From the NCBI GenBank assembly GCA_020632925.1, contig JACKER010000009.1, forward strand, positions 465,682 through 529,681: a DNA stretch of 64,000 nt, written 5' to 3'. Made by a program: the position numbers and the translations under genes. Every line of letters starts with the position of its first letter. The first letter of the stretch is position 1. Of this stretch, positions 25,247 to 33,611 are shown piece by piece. The DNA is from Alphaproteobacteria bacterium. GTDB taxonomy: Bacteria; Myxococcota_A; UBA796; GCA-2862545. The notes beneath the pieces are model-generated. The model did not search any database. It saw only the letters and a program-made list of their open reading frames with translations, and was not told the DNA's origin.

Positions 25247-26283
25247 GCGCGTTCGCACCGTCCTCGCTGCCACCGTCCGGGCGGATCTCGGTGCGAGAGG
25301 CGGCGGCGTTCGTGCTCGAGCGCCTCGTCCGGGTGTCCATGGGTCCCATCACGCTCTTGCTCGGCGCCAGCCTCCTCGGGATCCGGGACCGCGAGACGCT
25401 GGTGGCCGCAGCCGCGTTCGGCACCGTCATGTGGCTGCCGACGACGGCGCTGCTGTTCCGGCTGACCTTCTTCCCACGTCCCGCCGATCCGGGGATGTTG
25501 GACCACACGGATCGACCGGTCTCGGTGCGCGACCTGCGGTTGCTGCTGCGCACACACCTCGTCGAGCACCTCCTCGGCACGCTGCCGCTGATGCTCCTCG
25601 TCGCCGCTACCCACCGCCTCCTCGATCCCCGGGTGGCCGGGCTCGTAGCGCTCGCGGGCACCACCTTCGTGGTCTGGCGGATCCTGCGGGTGGTCCTCCA
25701 CGTCGCCATCCAGGACGCCGAGCTCGACGCCGTGGTGGGCCAGCAACGCCGCGCCATCGCGCGCCTCGGCTTCCTGTCGCCCCTCCCGGGCTTCGGCGAC
25801 GCCGGGTGGATGGTCCTCGCGCGGGCGCGTTTCCGCGACGGGGACCCGGCGGGTGCGGTGGACGCGCTGGACCACGTCCGGCGTTCGGACTGGCGGATCG
25901 CAGGGCTCCGCGCGCAGATGGGGATCGCCGTGCTGCCGCTCGAGGAGCTGGAGCGCACCCGGGACGAGCTGGCTGCGGGCGACCCCGAGCAGGCCTCGAT
26001 CGCGCTGGTCATCGACGGGATGCTCAAGCTCCGGCGCGGGCTCCCGCTGGAGCCCCGACACGTCGACCACTTCACGGCTCTCCCCGAGGGTGAGCCCCGG
26101 AGGCTCGGCGCCCTGCTCGTGGCCGCCCACGAGGCCCCGACGGATCCGAGCGGAGCCGCCGCACGGCTGAGGTCCGCGGGGGTCGATCGGGCGCGGCTCG
26201 AGGCCATGCGCGGGAACTGGCCCGAGGTCGCCGCCCGGATCGCGCCTCTGCTGCCCGAAGAGCGTCCCGGCAGGGTACGCTGA
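25222..26283 (+). CDS. polytopic membrane protein with cytoplasmic helical tail, unknown function
   Basis: About 353 residues. The N-terminal half has four hydrophobic segments (about residues 35-50, 55-80, 110-130 and 135-160); the C-terminal 190 residues are soluble and helical, with a TPR-like opening (ARARFRDGDPAGAVDALDHVRRS). No family is recognised. The start is uncertain: TTG 25222 has GGAGGG upstream and overlaps the DUF309 gene by 25 bp; GTG 25291 is the alternative. The longer upstream frame is a shadow of the DUF309 gene. Confidence 0.7.
   Translation: MADPSDPIGAFAPSSLPPSGRISVREAAAFVLERLVRVSMGPITLLLGASLLGIRDRETLVAAAAFGTVMWLPTTALLFRLTFFPRPADPGMLDHTDRPVSVRDLRLLLRTHLVEHLLGTLPLMLLVAATHRLLDPRVAGLVALAGTTFVVWRILRVVLHVAIQDAELDAVVGQQRRAIARLGFLSPLPGFGDAGWMVLARARFRDGDPAGAVDALDHVRRSDWRIAGLRAQMGIAVLPLEELERTRDELAAGDPEQASIALVIDGMLKLRRGLPLEPRHVDHFTALPEGEPRRLGALLVAAHEAPTDPSGAAARLRSAGVDRARLEAMRGNWPEVAARIAPLLPEERPGRVR
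26276..26281 (+). promoter_or_regulatory. -10-like TACGCT upstream of the HEXXH protein
   Basis: GGTACGCT overlaps the 3' end of the preceding gene, and 22 nt separate it from the GTG at 26304, which also has GGAGG at normal distance. The hexamer is identical to the one before the transglutaminase gene. Confidence 0.4.
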
Positions 26284-26303
26284 TCCGACTCGGAGGTCCC
26301 CTC

Positions 26304-27740
26304 GTGCTCACCTGGCTCTCCCTCGCCATCGCGGCTCCGAACGTCCCTTGTGTCACGATGGACCTGCTGCCGAGCGCGCCGCCCGTTCGCAAGGGGCCGC
26401 TGCTCGCGGCCGGCGGCGCCAAGAGCAACCGCGACGTGTGGGGGGTCCCGAACCAGCGGCAGTCGAAGAACTTCGTGATCCGCTGGGGCGACTCGCGCTC
26501 GGTGTCGTCGTCGGCCGTCGACGGGTTGCTGGACGCCTTCGAGCTCGCGTGGTCCGTCCAGCTCGACGACATGGGCCACGCCCACCCCTATGGCACTGAC
26601 GCCTTCCGCTTCAACGTCTACATCGGCGACACCGGCGGCGGCACACCGCCCGGCTACGGGTCGGGCGGCTATTACTGGGTGGACGACGACGGGTGGCCGA
26701 TGGTCGTGGTGTCGGCGGCGACGCTGTCGGACCCGGTCTATTCCGAGCACACCGCCATCCACGAGTTCTACCACGCGACCCAGGGCGCGACGGACCGGTA
26801 CGCCTACGACGGCATCTCCGCCTGGTACTGGGAGGCGACGGCGGAGTGGGCCGCGCTGCAGACGCAACCCGACAACGCGAGCAACGGAACGTTCGTCTAC
26901 GGCTACGTGCTGCTGCCCGCCCTCCCGGTGAACTTCTTCGACTACCCGGACACCGGCGCGCTGCAGGAGTACCACCAGTACGGTGCCTTCCTCTTCCCGT
27001 ACGATCTGACGGACCAGGAGGGCTGGGAGCTCGTGCGGGACAGCTGGAACGACCGCGGCACCGAGCCCGATCCGATGGAGGTCCTCCGGACCGACCTCGC
27101 GGACCGCGGCGAGGACCTCGACGAGATGTGGCTCGACCACGTCGCCCACCTCGCGACCATGGACGTTCCCGACGGCGACCTCTTCCAGGACCACATCGAC
27201 ACCTTCGGGGGCCTGTGGGACGAGAAGACCGTGTCCGACTCCGTGGAGGGCGCCGGGGGTGAGGGCGAGGCGCGGGGCAAGAGCGCGCCGGGCCGCTACG
27301 GTGCGGTCATCGTGCGCCTGAGGCAGCCCGACGCGGGCACGCTGACGGCCACGGTGTCCGGCGACCCCGAGGGCACGGAAGGGCATGTCGGACGGTACGG
27401 CGCTCGGGTCGTGCACGTGAAGAGCGGCGGCAAGACCACCTACACCCCCCTCACCTTCGTCGACGCCGAGGGCACCGCCGAGGTGGAGGGGATCGAAGAG
27501 GGAGACGACGTCTTCCTCGCCATCGGCGCGTGGTCTCGCGGCTCCGAGGCCTGGGACACGGAGAAGTTCCCGCTGTCCTGGTCCATGACCGTCGCCGAGC
27601 CCGAGGTGAAGCTGCCGGGCAAGAAGGTGCCGACCGATCCCGAGGTCTGGACCTGCGCCAGCGCCCCGTCTCCCGCGGGAGCGCTCGTGGGGTGGCTGGT
27701 CGCTCCCCTGGTGCTCGCCCGGCGGCGGCGCGCGGCATAG
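26304..27740 (+). CDS. secreted putative zinc metalloprotease with MYXO-CTERM-like tail
   Basis: This 478-residue protein has a short signal peptide (MLTWLSLAIAA). The zinc-binding HEXXH is HEFYH (153-157) in SEHTAIHEFYHATQGATDRY, followed by YWEATAEWAALQ with a candidate third-ligand Glu; this resembles DUF6055/gluzincin-like secreted proteases. A beta-rich C-terminal domain follows. The last 30 residues are a Cys, a hydrophobic stretch and an RRRR-rich end (VLARRRRAA), the layout of the MYXO-CTERM surface-sorting signal. It is probably processed and displayed on the cell surface. The beta-helix lipoprotein gene follows 27 bp downstream. Confidence 0.78.
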   Translation: MLTWLSLAIAAPNVPCVTMDLLPSAPPVRKGPLLAAGGAKSNRDVWGVPNQRQSKNFVIRWGDSRSVSSSAVDGLLDAFELAWSVQLDDMGHAHPYGTDAFRFNVYIGDTGGGTPPGYGSGGYYWVDDDGWPMVVVSAATLSDPVYSEHTAIHEFYHATQGATDRYAYDGISAWYWEATAEWAALQTQPDNASNGTFVYGYVLLPALPVNFFDYPDTGALQEYHQYGAFLFPYDLTDQEGWELVRDSWNDRGTEPDPMEVLRTDLADRGEDLDEMWLDHVAHLATMDVPDGDLFQDHIDTFGGLWDEKTVSDSVEGAGGEGEARGKSAPGRYGAVIVRLRQPDAGTLTATVSGDPEGTEGHVGRYGARVVHVKSGGKTTYTPLTFVDAEGTAEVEGIEEGDDVFLAIGAWSRGSEAWDTEKFPLSWSMTVAEPEVKLPGKKVPTDPEVWTCASAPSPAGALVGWLVAPLVLARRRRAA

Positions 27741-27767
27741 GAAGCCTGCTCCCATCGGAGGTTCCCC

Positions 27768-29090
27768 GTGCGCTCCCCCGCCCTCCTGCTCTCGCTGGTC
27801 GCGCTCGCCTGCACCAACGGCAAGGACACCAGCGACGAGACCGACGCGCCGCCCGATGGTGACGCCGACACGGACACCGACGCGGACACCGACACCGACG
27901 CGGACACCGATGCCGACACGGACACCGACGTCTGCGGCGAGCTGGCCACGCCCGGCACGGTCACGAACGTACCGACCTCGGCCGACCTCGCCTCCCTGAT
28001 CGCTGGCGCCTCGCCCGGGGCGACGCTGGTCCTCGCGCCAGGGACCCACCTCGTGACGCCGCCGCTGGTGCTCGACAAGGCCATCACGCTGCGCTCCGAG
28101 GGTGGCGAGCCCACCGCGACGATCGACGGCGCGCGCGGTGCGGGGCCGCTCGTCGAGATCCGCGCGTCCGGCGTGACGCTCGCGCACCTCGGGCTCACCC
28201 GCAGCGGCACCGACCTGATCCACGTGCAGCCCGCGGGCGCGAACGTGGAGGACACGCGGCTGTACGGGTTGAACCTGATCGATCCCGGACGGTACGCCGT
28301 CGTCCTGGAGGGTGACGGGGCGGACCACTGGGTGGAGGGCGGTGAGCTCTCCTGCTCCACGATCGAGCTGTCGGACAACGGGCGCGGCGCCATCCGTGGC
28401 GAGTGCGAGACCGGTGGCATCGACGGGTACGGGGTCCGCGACTGGGTGGTCCGCGACGACCACTTCGAAGGCTTCTGGTGCGACACCGACCCCGCTGGCC
28501 CGGCGGTCCGCTTCACGTACGGCAGCCGCGACGTCGAGGTGTACCGGAACGTGATGGCCGACGTCGCGCGCGGCGTCGTGCTGGGCGAGTCGCGCGATCA
28601 GATCGGGCGGACCTGGAGCGACGAGCCCTGCGGTCAGACGACCGTGCTCCAGTCGATCTCCGCGGGCGCCTGGAACAACATCGTGTTCGCCTACGACAGC
28701 GAGCTGGCGGCCAGCAACGACGTGCTCCTGGTCGGCATCGCCGCCGAGTCCGCCTGCGACGTCACGATCGTGCACAACTCGGTGTACGCCCCGACCCCGC
28801 CGGCCCAGGGAGCCATCCACCAGCGATTCGCGACGACCTCGGGTGTGGTGGCGAACAACCTGGTGAGCCACGACGTCCTCCGGCAGGACAACGCGACGGC
28901 CACCGTGTCCGCGAACGTCGAGAACGCCCCGTTCGACACCTGGTGGTTCCCGGCCCAGCGGGACTTCCACACCGCCCCAGCAGCGGTGATGGCCATCGAC
29001 CAGGGCGATCCCTCGTACACCGTGGCGGACGACATCGACGGCGAGCCGCGCGACGATGGCGCCCCCGACGTCGGAGCGGACGAGAAGTAA
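27768..29090 (+). CDS. lipoprotein with Asp-Thr linker and right-handed parallel beta-helix
   Basis: This 440-residue protein has a signal peptide ending in a lipobox-like site (Cys15, SLVALACTNGK) and then a linker of repeated DTD/DAD units (about 32-54, from a gac-acc-gac microsatellite). Residues 70-430 show pectin-lyase-like beta-helix periodicity (LRSEGGEPTATIDGARG, VVANNLVSHDVLRQDN). No catalytic residues of known lyases can be assigned. GTG 27768 is preceded by GGAGG. It is likely anchored to the outer membrane and co-transcribed with the preceding metalloprotease. Confidence 0.78.
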   Translation: MRSPALLLSLVALACTNGKDTSDETDAPPDGDADTDTDADTDTDADTDADTDTDVCGELATPGTVTNVPTSADLASLIAGASPGATLVLAPGTHLVTPPLVLDKAITLRSEGGEPTATIDGARGAGPLVEIRASGVTLAHLGLTRSGTDLIHVQPAGANVEDTRLYGLNLIDPGRYAVVLEGDGADHWVEGGELSCSTIELSDNGRGAIRGECETGGIDGYGVRDWVVRDDHFEGFWCDTDPAGPAVRFTYGSRDVEVYRNVMADVARGVVLGESRDQIGRTWSDEPCGQTTVLQSISAGAWNNIVFAYDSELAASNDVLLVGIAAESACDVTIVHNSVYAPTPPAQGAIHQRFATTSGVVANNLVSHDVLRQDNATATVSANVENAPFDTWWFPAQRDFHTAPAAVMAIDQGDPSYTVADDIDGEPRDDGAPDVGADEK

Positions 29091-29146
29091 CCGTGTCGTG
29101 CCCCAAGCCACCGCGCGATCCGACCGAGGGGGTCGACGGAGGTACC

Positions 29147-29755
29147 GTGTCCCACCCCGACCGAATCGCGTCACGCCAACGCCTCGTGGGCCAGGTCCGA
29201 AGCTCGATGGTGGAGCTGAACGAGCTGCTCGCCCGGATGGCGCGCGGGCGGTTGACCGAGGCGCAGGGGCGGATGGTGGAGCAGGCGGTCCGCACGGCGG
29301 ACACCCTGGCGGTGGCGGTCAGCGACCTGGTCGACGTCTGTGCCGTCGAGGACGTGCTGGAGCCCGCGACGGACGAGGTCCGCTGGGTGGACGACGAGAT
29401 CACCCGGCGACTGCGGCTCCTCGACCGCCCGGGCAGGCCCGGGGTGCTCGGGCGGCTGGTCACCGTGTGGGCGGACCGGAGCCTGGGCCACCTCGAGGCG
29501 TTGCGGAGAGCGACGCGCGACGGTGCGGCGGAGCGCGCGGCGCGCGTCGCGTCCACGTGGCGCGGCGCGACGCAGAACCTCGGGGGGGTCGTCCTGGCGT
29601 CCAGGTTGGGAGAGCTCGAGGGGGCGGCGAACGCGGGCCGGCTACCGTCGCCGGTCGAGCTCGATCAGGTGGCTGCGGCCCTCGCCGCCACCCTCCTCGC
29701 ACTCATGGAACGCGTCGAGGAGGAATCGAGCGGCGAGATCACTCCTCTGCGCTGA
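29147..29755 (+). CDS. HPt-like helical protein lacking the phospho-accepting histidine
   Basis: This is a 202-residue all-helical protein. GTG 29147 was preferred over GTG 29093 because GGAGG lies 4 nt upstream. The C-terminal part (about 130-195) follows the histidine phosphotransfer pattern A-H-x-L-K-G-x-x-x-N-L-G: here ASTWRGATQNLGG with LGELEGAANAG after it, so the usual His is Ser. The N-terminal half resembles a dimerisation helix pair. It may be a degenerate HPt or scaffold in a phosphorelay, or only a four-helix analogue. The 3' end overlaps the convergent gene by 17 bp. Confidence 0.55.
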   Translation: MSHPDRIASRQRLVGQVRSSMVELNELLARMARGRLTEAQGRMVEQAVRTADTLAVAVSDLVDVCAVEDVLEPATDEVRWVDDEITRRLRLLDRPGRPGVLGRLVTVWADRSLGHLEALRRATRDGAAERAARVASTWRGATQNLGGVVLASRLGELEGAANAGRLPSPVELDQVAAALAATLLALMERVEEESSGEITPLR

Positions 29756-30188
29756 GGTCGGCGAGCCTGGGCGCTGCGTCGTCGACCACCTCGACCACGG
29801 GACGGGCCGGGGCGCCCCCCAGGAGCTCCATCGCGAGCGCACCGTAGGCGGCCACCCGGTGGAGCGCCTCGTCGTACCGATCCAGCATGGTCGTCGGCAT
29901 GTCCTGGGTGAACTGGAAGTAGAACCGGAGTTCGTCCAGCTCGTGATAGAAGGCCTCACACGCGACCGCGGCCTCCGAGTCGAGCAGTGCCAGATCGGCC
30001 ATCGCCAGGGTCTTCCATCGCGAGAACACGGTGTCGATGAAGGGCCCGCGATCCCGGTGGCGGCTCCAGATCTCGATCAGGAAGTCACGACGGAGCTCCA
30101 GGTCGCCGATGATGCGGTCGATCTCCATCGCGACCAGCCTGCGGAGGCGCTCGGGGAACTCGGACTCGTCGAACGCCGGCGGAATCAT
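29739..30188 (-). CDS. conserved-looking acidic helical protein of unknown function
   Basis: This 149-residue soluble, mostly helical and acidic protein has no family I recognise. Features are a central aromatic cluster (FYHELDELRFYFQF) and an Ala/Val/Pro-rich acidic tail. Its ATG overlaps the rsmI stop (ATGA, 30185-30188), so it is translationally coupled to rsmI. The 3' end overlaps the convergent HPt-like gene by 17 bp. Confidence 0.7.
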   Translation of the reverse strand: MIPPAFDESEFPERLRRLVAMEIDRIIGDLELRRDFLIEIWSRHRDRGPFIDTVFSRWKTLAMADLALLDSEAAVACEAFYHELDELRFYFQFTQDMPTTMLDRYDEALHRVAAYGALAMELLGGAPARPVVEVVDDAAPRLADLSAEE

Positions 30189-31027
30189 CGGTTCCTGTAC
30201 CCCAGGGCGCGCTGGTAGATCTCGCGCCGCGGCCGATCATAGACATCCGCGAGGACGTCGCGGATCACGCCCGGCGATACGCCGGCCTCCGCCAGGCCAC
30301 GGATCACCGAATCCAGCCGCTCCGCCTCCGCTTCGCCTGCGTCCCCCCGGAAGCCCTCGATGACCACGGTGAGCTCGCCGCGGACGGGATCCTCGGCGCG
30401 GAACCGCTCCGCGACCTCGTCCGCCGTGCCCCGGATCCACTCCTCCCACACCTTCGTGAGGCTCCGCGCGACCACCACGCGACGACCTCCTCCGAGGACG
30501 CGCCGCACGGTGTCCAGCAGCTCCACCACCCGGTGCGGGGCCTCGTAGAGCACCACGGTCGCCGGCTCGAAGCGCCGGGCCTCGAGGGCGGCAGCGCGGG
30601 GACCCTCGTCGCGCGGCAGGAAGCCGAGGAACAGGAAGCGGTCCGGCGGAAGCCCCGAGCCGACGAGGCCCGTGATGGCGGCGCAGGGACCGGGGAGCAC
30701 CACGACGGGCACACCGGCGTCGATCGCCGCCACGACCACGCGGTACCCGGGATCGGAGACCAGCGGCGTCCCGGCGTCGCTCACCAGCGCCACGTCCTCC
30801 CCCGCGAGCATCCTGGCCACCAGCCCCGCGGCCCGCTCCGCCTCGTTGTGGTCGTGCGTCGAGACGGCGGGTCGCGAAGGGAGCCCGAGCTCACGGAGCA
30901 ACGCCGCGATCACGCGAGTGTCCTCCGCCGCGATGACCGCCACCCGGGACAGGACCTCGACCCCTCGGGGTGACAGATCGGAAGGTTGACCGATGGGGGT
31001 GGGGACGATGAAAAGCGTGCCGCGCAT
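30185..31027 (-). CDS. rsmI: 16S rRNA (cytidine1402-2'-O)-methyltransferase RsmI
   Basis: This 280-residue SAM-dependent methyltransferase of the tetrapyrrole-methylase fold makes the 2'-O-methyl group at C1402 in the ribosomal P site. Diagnostic blocks are LFIVPTPIGQPSDLSPRGVE (with the usual N of the PIGN-type turn as Q), AAEDTR, STHDHNE, LVSDAGTPLVSDPGY, VLPGPCAA and FLGFLPR. ATG 31027 was chosen because the family starts with a short leader directly before LFIVPTPIG; the longer frame back to 31114 is Arg-rich noise. It heads a two-gene unit. Confidence 0.93.
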   Translation of the reverse strand: MRGTLFIVPTPIGQPSDLSPRGVEVLSRVAVIAAEDTRVIAALLRELGLPSRPAVSTHDHNEAERAAGLVARMLAGEDVALVSDAGTPLVSDPGYRVVVAAIDAGVPVVVLPGPCAAITGLVGSGLPPDRFLFLGFLPRDEGPRAAALEARRFEPATVVLYEAPHRVVELLDTVRRVLGGGRRVVVARSLTKVWEEWIRGTADEVAERFRAEDPVRGELTVVIEGFRGDAGEAEAERLDSVIRGLAEAGVSPGVIRDVLADVYDRPRREIYQRALGYRNR

Positions 31028-31131
31028 CCCACGTCGATATCCATGCAGCCGACCGGTTGCCCCCCATGCACCACGAGCCCGCGAACCGAGGCCCCGTGCG
31101 GAACGACGCGACACGGGGTCCGCCCCAAGAA

Positions 31132-31160
31132 TTGACGAACCTGATTTATATAGTAAAAAT
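31132..31160 (+). promoter_or_regulatory. AT-rich promoter region of HU gene
   Basis: TTGACG (31132-31137) is followed after 16-17 nt by an A-rich TAAAAAT (31154-31160) inside a 70-bp AT-rich patch (31130-31200) that stands out from the high-G+C surroundings. This is the most sigma-70-like element in the window and suits a strongly expressed nucleoid protein gene. The 260-bp rsmI-HU interval shows nothing else I can name. Confidence 0.5.
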
Positions 31161-31288
31161 GCCGATTATCTTGGTATGTTTCGAATGGCGTACTCTCGCG
31201 CATGGCCGAAACGTCCACAAGCCCGCTTGCAGTCGGGATCCGCCAGCATATGCTTCCACCGCTTCCCCACCATGGATGGAGGTTCTAC

Positions 31289-31582
31289 ATGAACAAGGGT
31301 GAAATGGCGGCCAAGCTCGCCTCCAAGACCGGGCTGTCCAAGGCCAAGTCCCTCGACGTGATCAACGCTGTCTTCAGCGCCGAGAAGGGCGAGGGCATCA
31401 TCGCCGTCGAGCTCGACGCTGGCCGCAAGGTCGTCATCCCCGGCTTCGGGACCTTCGGGACCCGCAAGCGCGCCGCGCGCAAGGGCACCAACCCCGCGAA
31501 CGGCAAGAAGATCGACATCCCGGCCAAGCACTACGCCTACTTCAAGCCTGGCAAGACGCTCCGCGAGCGTATCGAGAAGTGA
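31289..31582 (+). CDS. hup: HU-family nucleoid DNA-binding protein
   Basis: This 97-residue protein matches HU/IHF: MNKGEMAAKLASKTGLSK opens the helical dimerisation region, VIPGFGTFGTRKRAARKG and NPANGKKIDIPA form the beta arm with the intercalating-Pro region, and the end is FKPGKTLRERI. It compacts DNA as a dimer. ATG 31289 has GGAGG at 7 nt; the in-frame ATG at 31202 would add 29 unrelated residues and was rejected. An 11-bp hairpin lies just downstream. Confidence 0.95.
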   Translation: MNKGEMAAKLASKTGLSKAKSLDVINAVFSAEKGEGIIAVELDAGRKVVIPGFGTFGTRKRAARKGTNPANGKKIDIPAKHYAYFKPGKTLRERIEK

Positions 31583-31592
31583 GCTTCCACCC

Positions 31593-31620
31593 GTGAGGAG
31601 TCGTCGTTTCGGCTCCTCGC
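31593..31620 (+). terminator. hairpin downstream of HU
   Basis: An 11-bp stem (31593-31603 with 31610-31620, core GAGGAG/CTCCTC, two G-T wobbles) closes a TCGTTT loop 10 nt after the HU stop. No T-run follows, so it may be a rho-independent-like or processing hairpin. It lies between convergent genes. Confidence 0.6.
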
Positions 31621-31688
31621 AGGGTCCCTGGCGGGCGTCCCGACGGTGTCGATGGTTCCATGAACCCGGCCCGCCGCGGCGCCCGCAG

Positions 31689-33611
31689 TCATTTCCGGGG
31701 AAGACGCTGGCGTCTGCGGCGTAGCACGATGAGGGCCCCGAGCAGTACGCCCCCTGCCCGACCGTCCGCGCACCCCCGCCTCACCAAGGGTCCGATCGGG
31801 TCACCGATACCGTCGCAGTCGCGATCGAGCAGCGGATCCGCGTCCTCCGCGGCGCCCGGGTGGATGCGTGGGTCGTCGTCGGCGCAGTCCTCGGGCGGTG
31901 AGTACCCGTCGTGGTCCGCATCGGCGAACCCGTCGCAGTCCATGTCGCCCATCCCCACCAGCTCGACCGCACCGGGAAACCGCGTCGGGTCCCGATCGTC
32001 ACAGTCCAGCGGGAGCTCGACCCCGTCCCCGTCCTCGTCGGTGTCCCTTCCGTCACAGTCCTGGTCGATCCCGTCGTACCAGATCTCGTTGGAGTGGCTG
32101 ATGTTCGGCCGGATACTGGCGTTGTTGTCGTCACAGTCCAGAACGGCGGGCACGCCGTCCCCGTCCACGTCTTGCCACGCGCGTTGACTGGCGCCGGGTC
32201 CACCGAACGATCCGATGTCCGCGAGCGATCCGTCGCGATCTTGTTCTGTCGGGAGTGGGTCCGCGGTGGCGAACGGGTCGCGCATCGGGCCGTAGTAGCT
32301 GTAATTCGTGACGATGGCGTCACAATCTGCGCTGGGGTCGTAGGAGGTCAGCATCGGATCGGTGCGAAGGTCTGTGGGGTGCAGCCCGACGGCCAGACCA
32401 TTGTTGCCGTAGAAGAGGTTTCGCTCCTCGTCGATCCCGGTACCATCGAAGACCGATGCGTCCGTGTTCCAAGCCACGAGATCGTACCGCATCACCGCTG
32501 ACGACTCGGTGGGACCGCCCGACACGAGGGACATGACCGCGCCCTGGGTGGCCCGATTGGACAACAGGTCGTTGAAGCGGAGGTCCACCGTGCCGCCGGA
32601 CACGTGGATGGCGCCGCCGAAGTCGTTGGCGCTGTTCCGCAGGATGCGGTTGTTGGTCGCCGTGTGCGTTCCCTGCCCGAACCACAGCGCCCCGCCCTCG
32701 TCCGCCTCGTTGCGACACAGCAGGTCGAGCGAGAGTGAGGTGGTCCCCGCGCCGCTGGCCGCGATGGCGCCCCCCGCCGGGGCTCGGTTGGAGATGAAGC
32801 TCGTCGTGCTGACCGAGACGGCCCCCGAGGACGCGTGGATGGCCCCGCCCGACTCGGTCCCCTCGTCTCCTTCGAAGCTGGACGAGCGCACCACCAGCGC
32901 CGCGCCACCCTCCGGGCCCAACGCGATGGCGCCTCCCCTGGCTGCGCGGTTCTCGTCGAAGCGGCTGTCCGTGATCGTGAGCTGCACCGGCCCGGACATC
33001 GACAGCGCTCCACCGTCGGCGACAGCCGTGCCCCGCTCGAAGCGGCAGTCCCCGATGGCCGTGTCCATCGCGACGGTGGCCTCGAGCGCGACGGCCCCGC
33101 CCGAACGGGCGAACCCTCCGGTGAAGGTCGAGCGCTGCAGCACGACGGTCGCGTCGCGGGCGAAGATCTGCCCGCCGTCGCCGAAGGACAGCCCGTCCAG
33201 GAACGTGGAGTCGGCGACGGTGAGGCTCCCACCCTGCTGGAACAGGATGCCGCCGTCGCCGACGAGCCCGAGCGTCAACAGCACGCAGGAGCGGACCTCG
33301 ATCGTGCCGCCGACCGAGCGGATCACGGAGTCGTTCGCCGCCGCCAGCGTCAGGTCGCGCAGCGTCAGCTCCCCCGCGACCTGGAACAGGTTGCCGACCG
33401 CCGACGACAGGACGACCACGCCGTCACCCGCGACCTCGACCTGACGTCCGGGTGGGACGAGGACCACGGCTGGCTCGACGTAGTCACCGGCGGTGAGGAC
33501 GAGGGACAGCGGTCCGGTCGTCGTCGCGACGGCCTGGTTGATCGTCGCGAAGCACGACGAGCCGTCGTCCGTGCAGATCGTGGCGTACGCGGCTCCGGCC
33601 CACCACCACAT
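31689..33611 (-). CDS. surface parallel beta-helix protein with MopE-like DCDD repeats and MYXO-CTERM-like tail
   Basis: This 640-residue protein has a very short hydrophobic start (MWWWAGAAYA). Residues 30-420 are a right-handed beta-helix rich in GGAI/GGAL turns (adhesin/polymorphic-outer-membrane-protein-like). Residues 470-600 carry Asp/Cys calcium or copper-binding motifs of the MopE/FG-GAP-adjacent type (VLDCDDNNASIRPN, DQDCDGRDTDEDGDG, DCDDRDP, DCADDDPRIHPGA). The C-terminus is Cys, hydrophobic stretch and RRRRQR, the MYXO-CTERM layout. The start codon overlaps the stop of the preceding gene (TGATG). It is last in a three-gene minus-strand operon. Confidence 0.82.
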   Translation of the reverse strand: MWWWAGAAYATICTDDGSSCFATINQAVATTTGPLSLVLTAGDYVEPAVVLVPPGRQVEVAGDGVVVLSSAVGNLFQVAGELTLRDLTLAAANDSVIRSVGGTIEVRSCVLLTLGLVGDGGILFQQGGSLTVADSTFLDGLSFGDGGQIFARDATVVLQRSTFTGGFARSGGAVALEATVAMDTAIGDCRFERGTAVADGGALSMSGPVQLTITDSRFDENRAARGGAIALGPEGGAALVVRSSSFEGDEGTESGGAIHASSGAVSVSTTSFISNRAPAGGAIAASGAGTTSLSLDLLCRNEADEGGALWFGQGTHTATNNRILRNSANDFGGAIHVSGGTVDLRFNDLLSNRATQGAVMSLVSGGPTESSAVMRYDLVAWNTDASVFDGTGIDEERNLFYGNNGLAVGLHPTDLRTDPMLTSYDPSADCDAIVTNYSYYGPMRDPFATADPLPTEQDRDGSLADIGSFGGPGASQRAWQDVDGDGVPAVLDCDDNNASIRPNISHSNEIWYDGIDQDCDGRDTDEDGDGVELPLDCDDRDPTRFPGAVELVGMGDMDCDGFADADHDGYSPPEDCADDDPRIHPGAAEDADPLLDRDCDGIGDPIGPLVRRGCADGRAGGVLLGALIVLRRRRQRLPRK

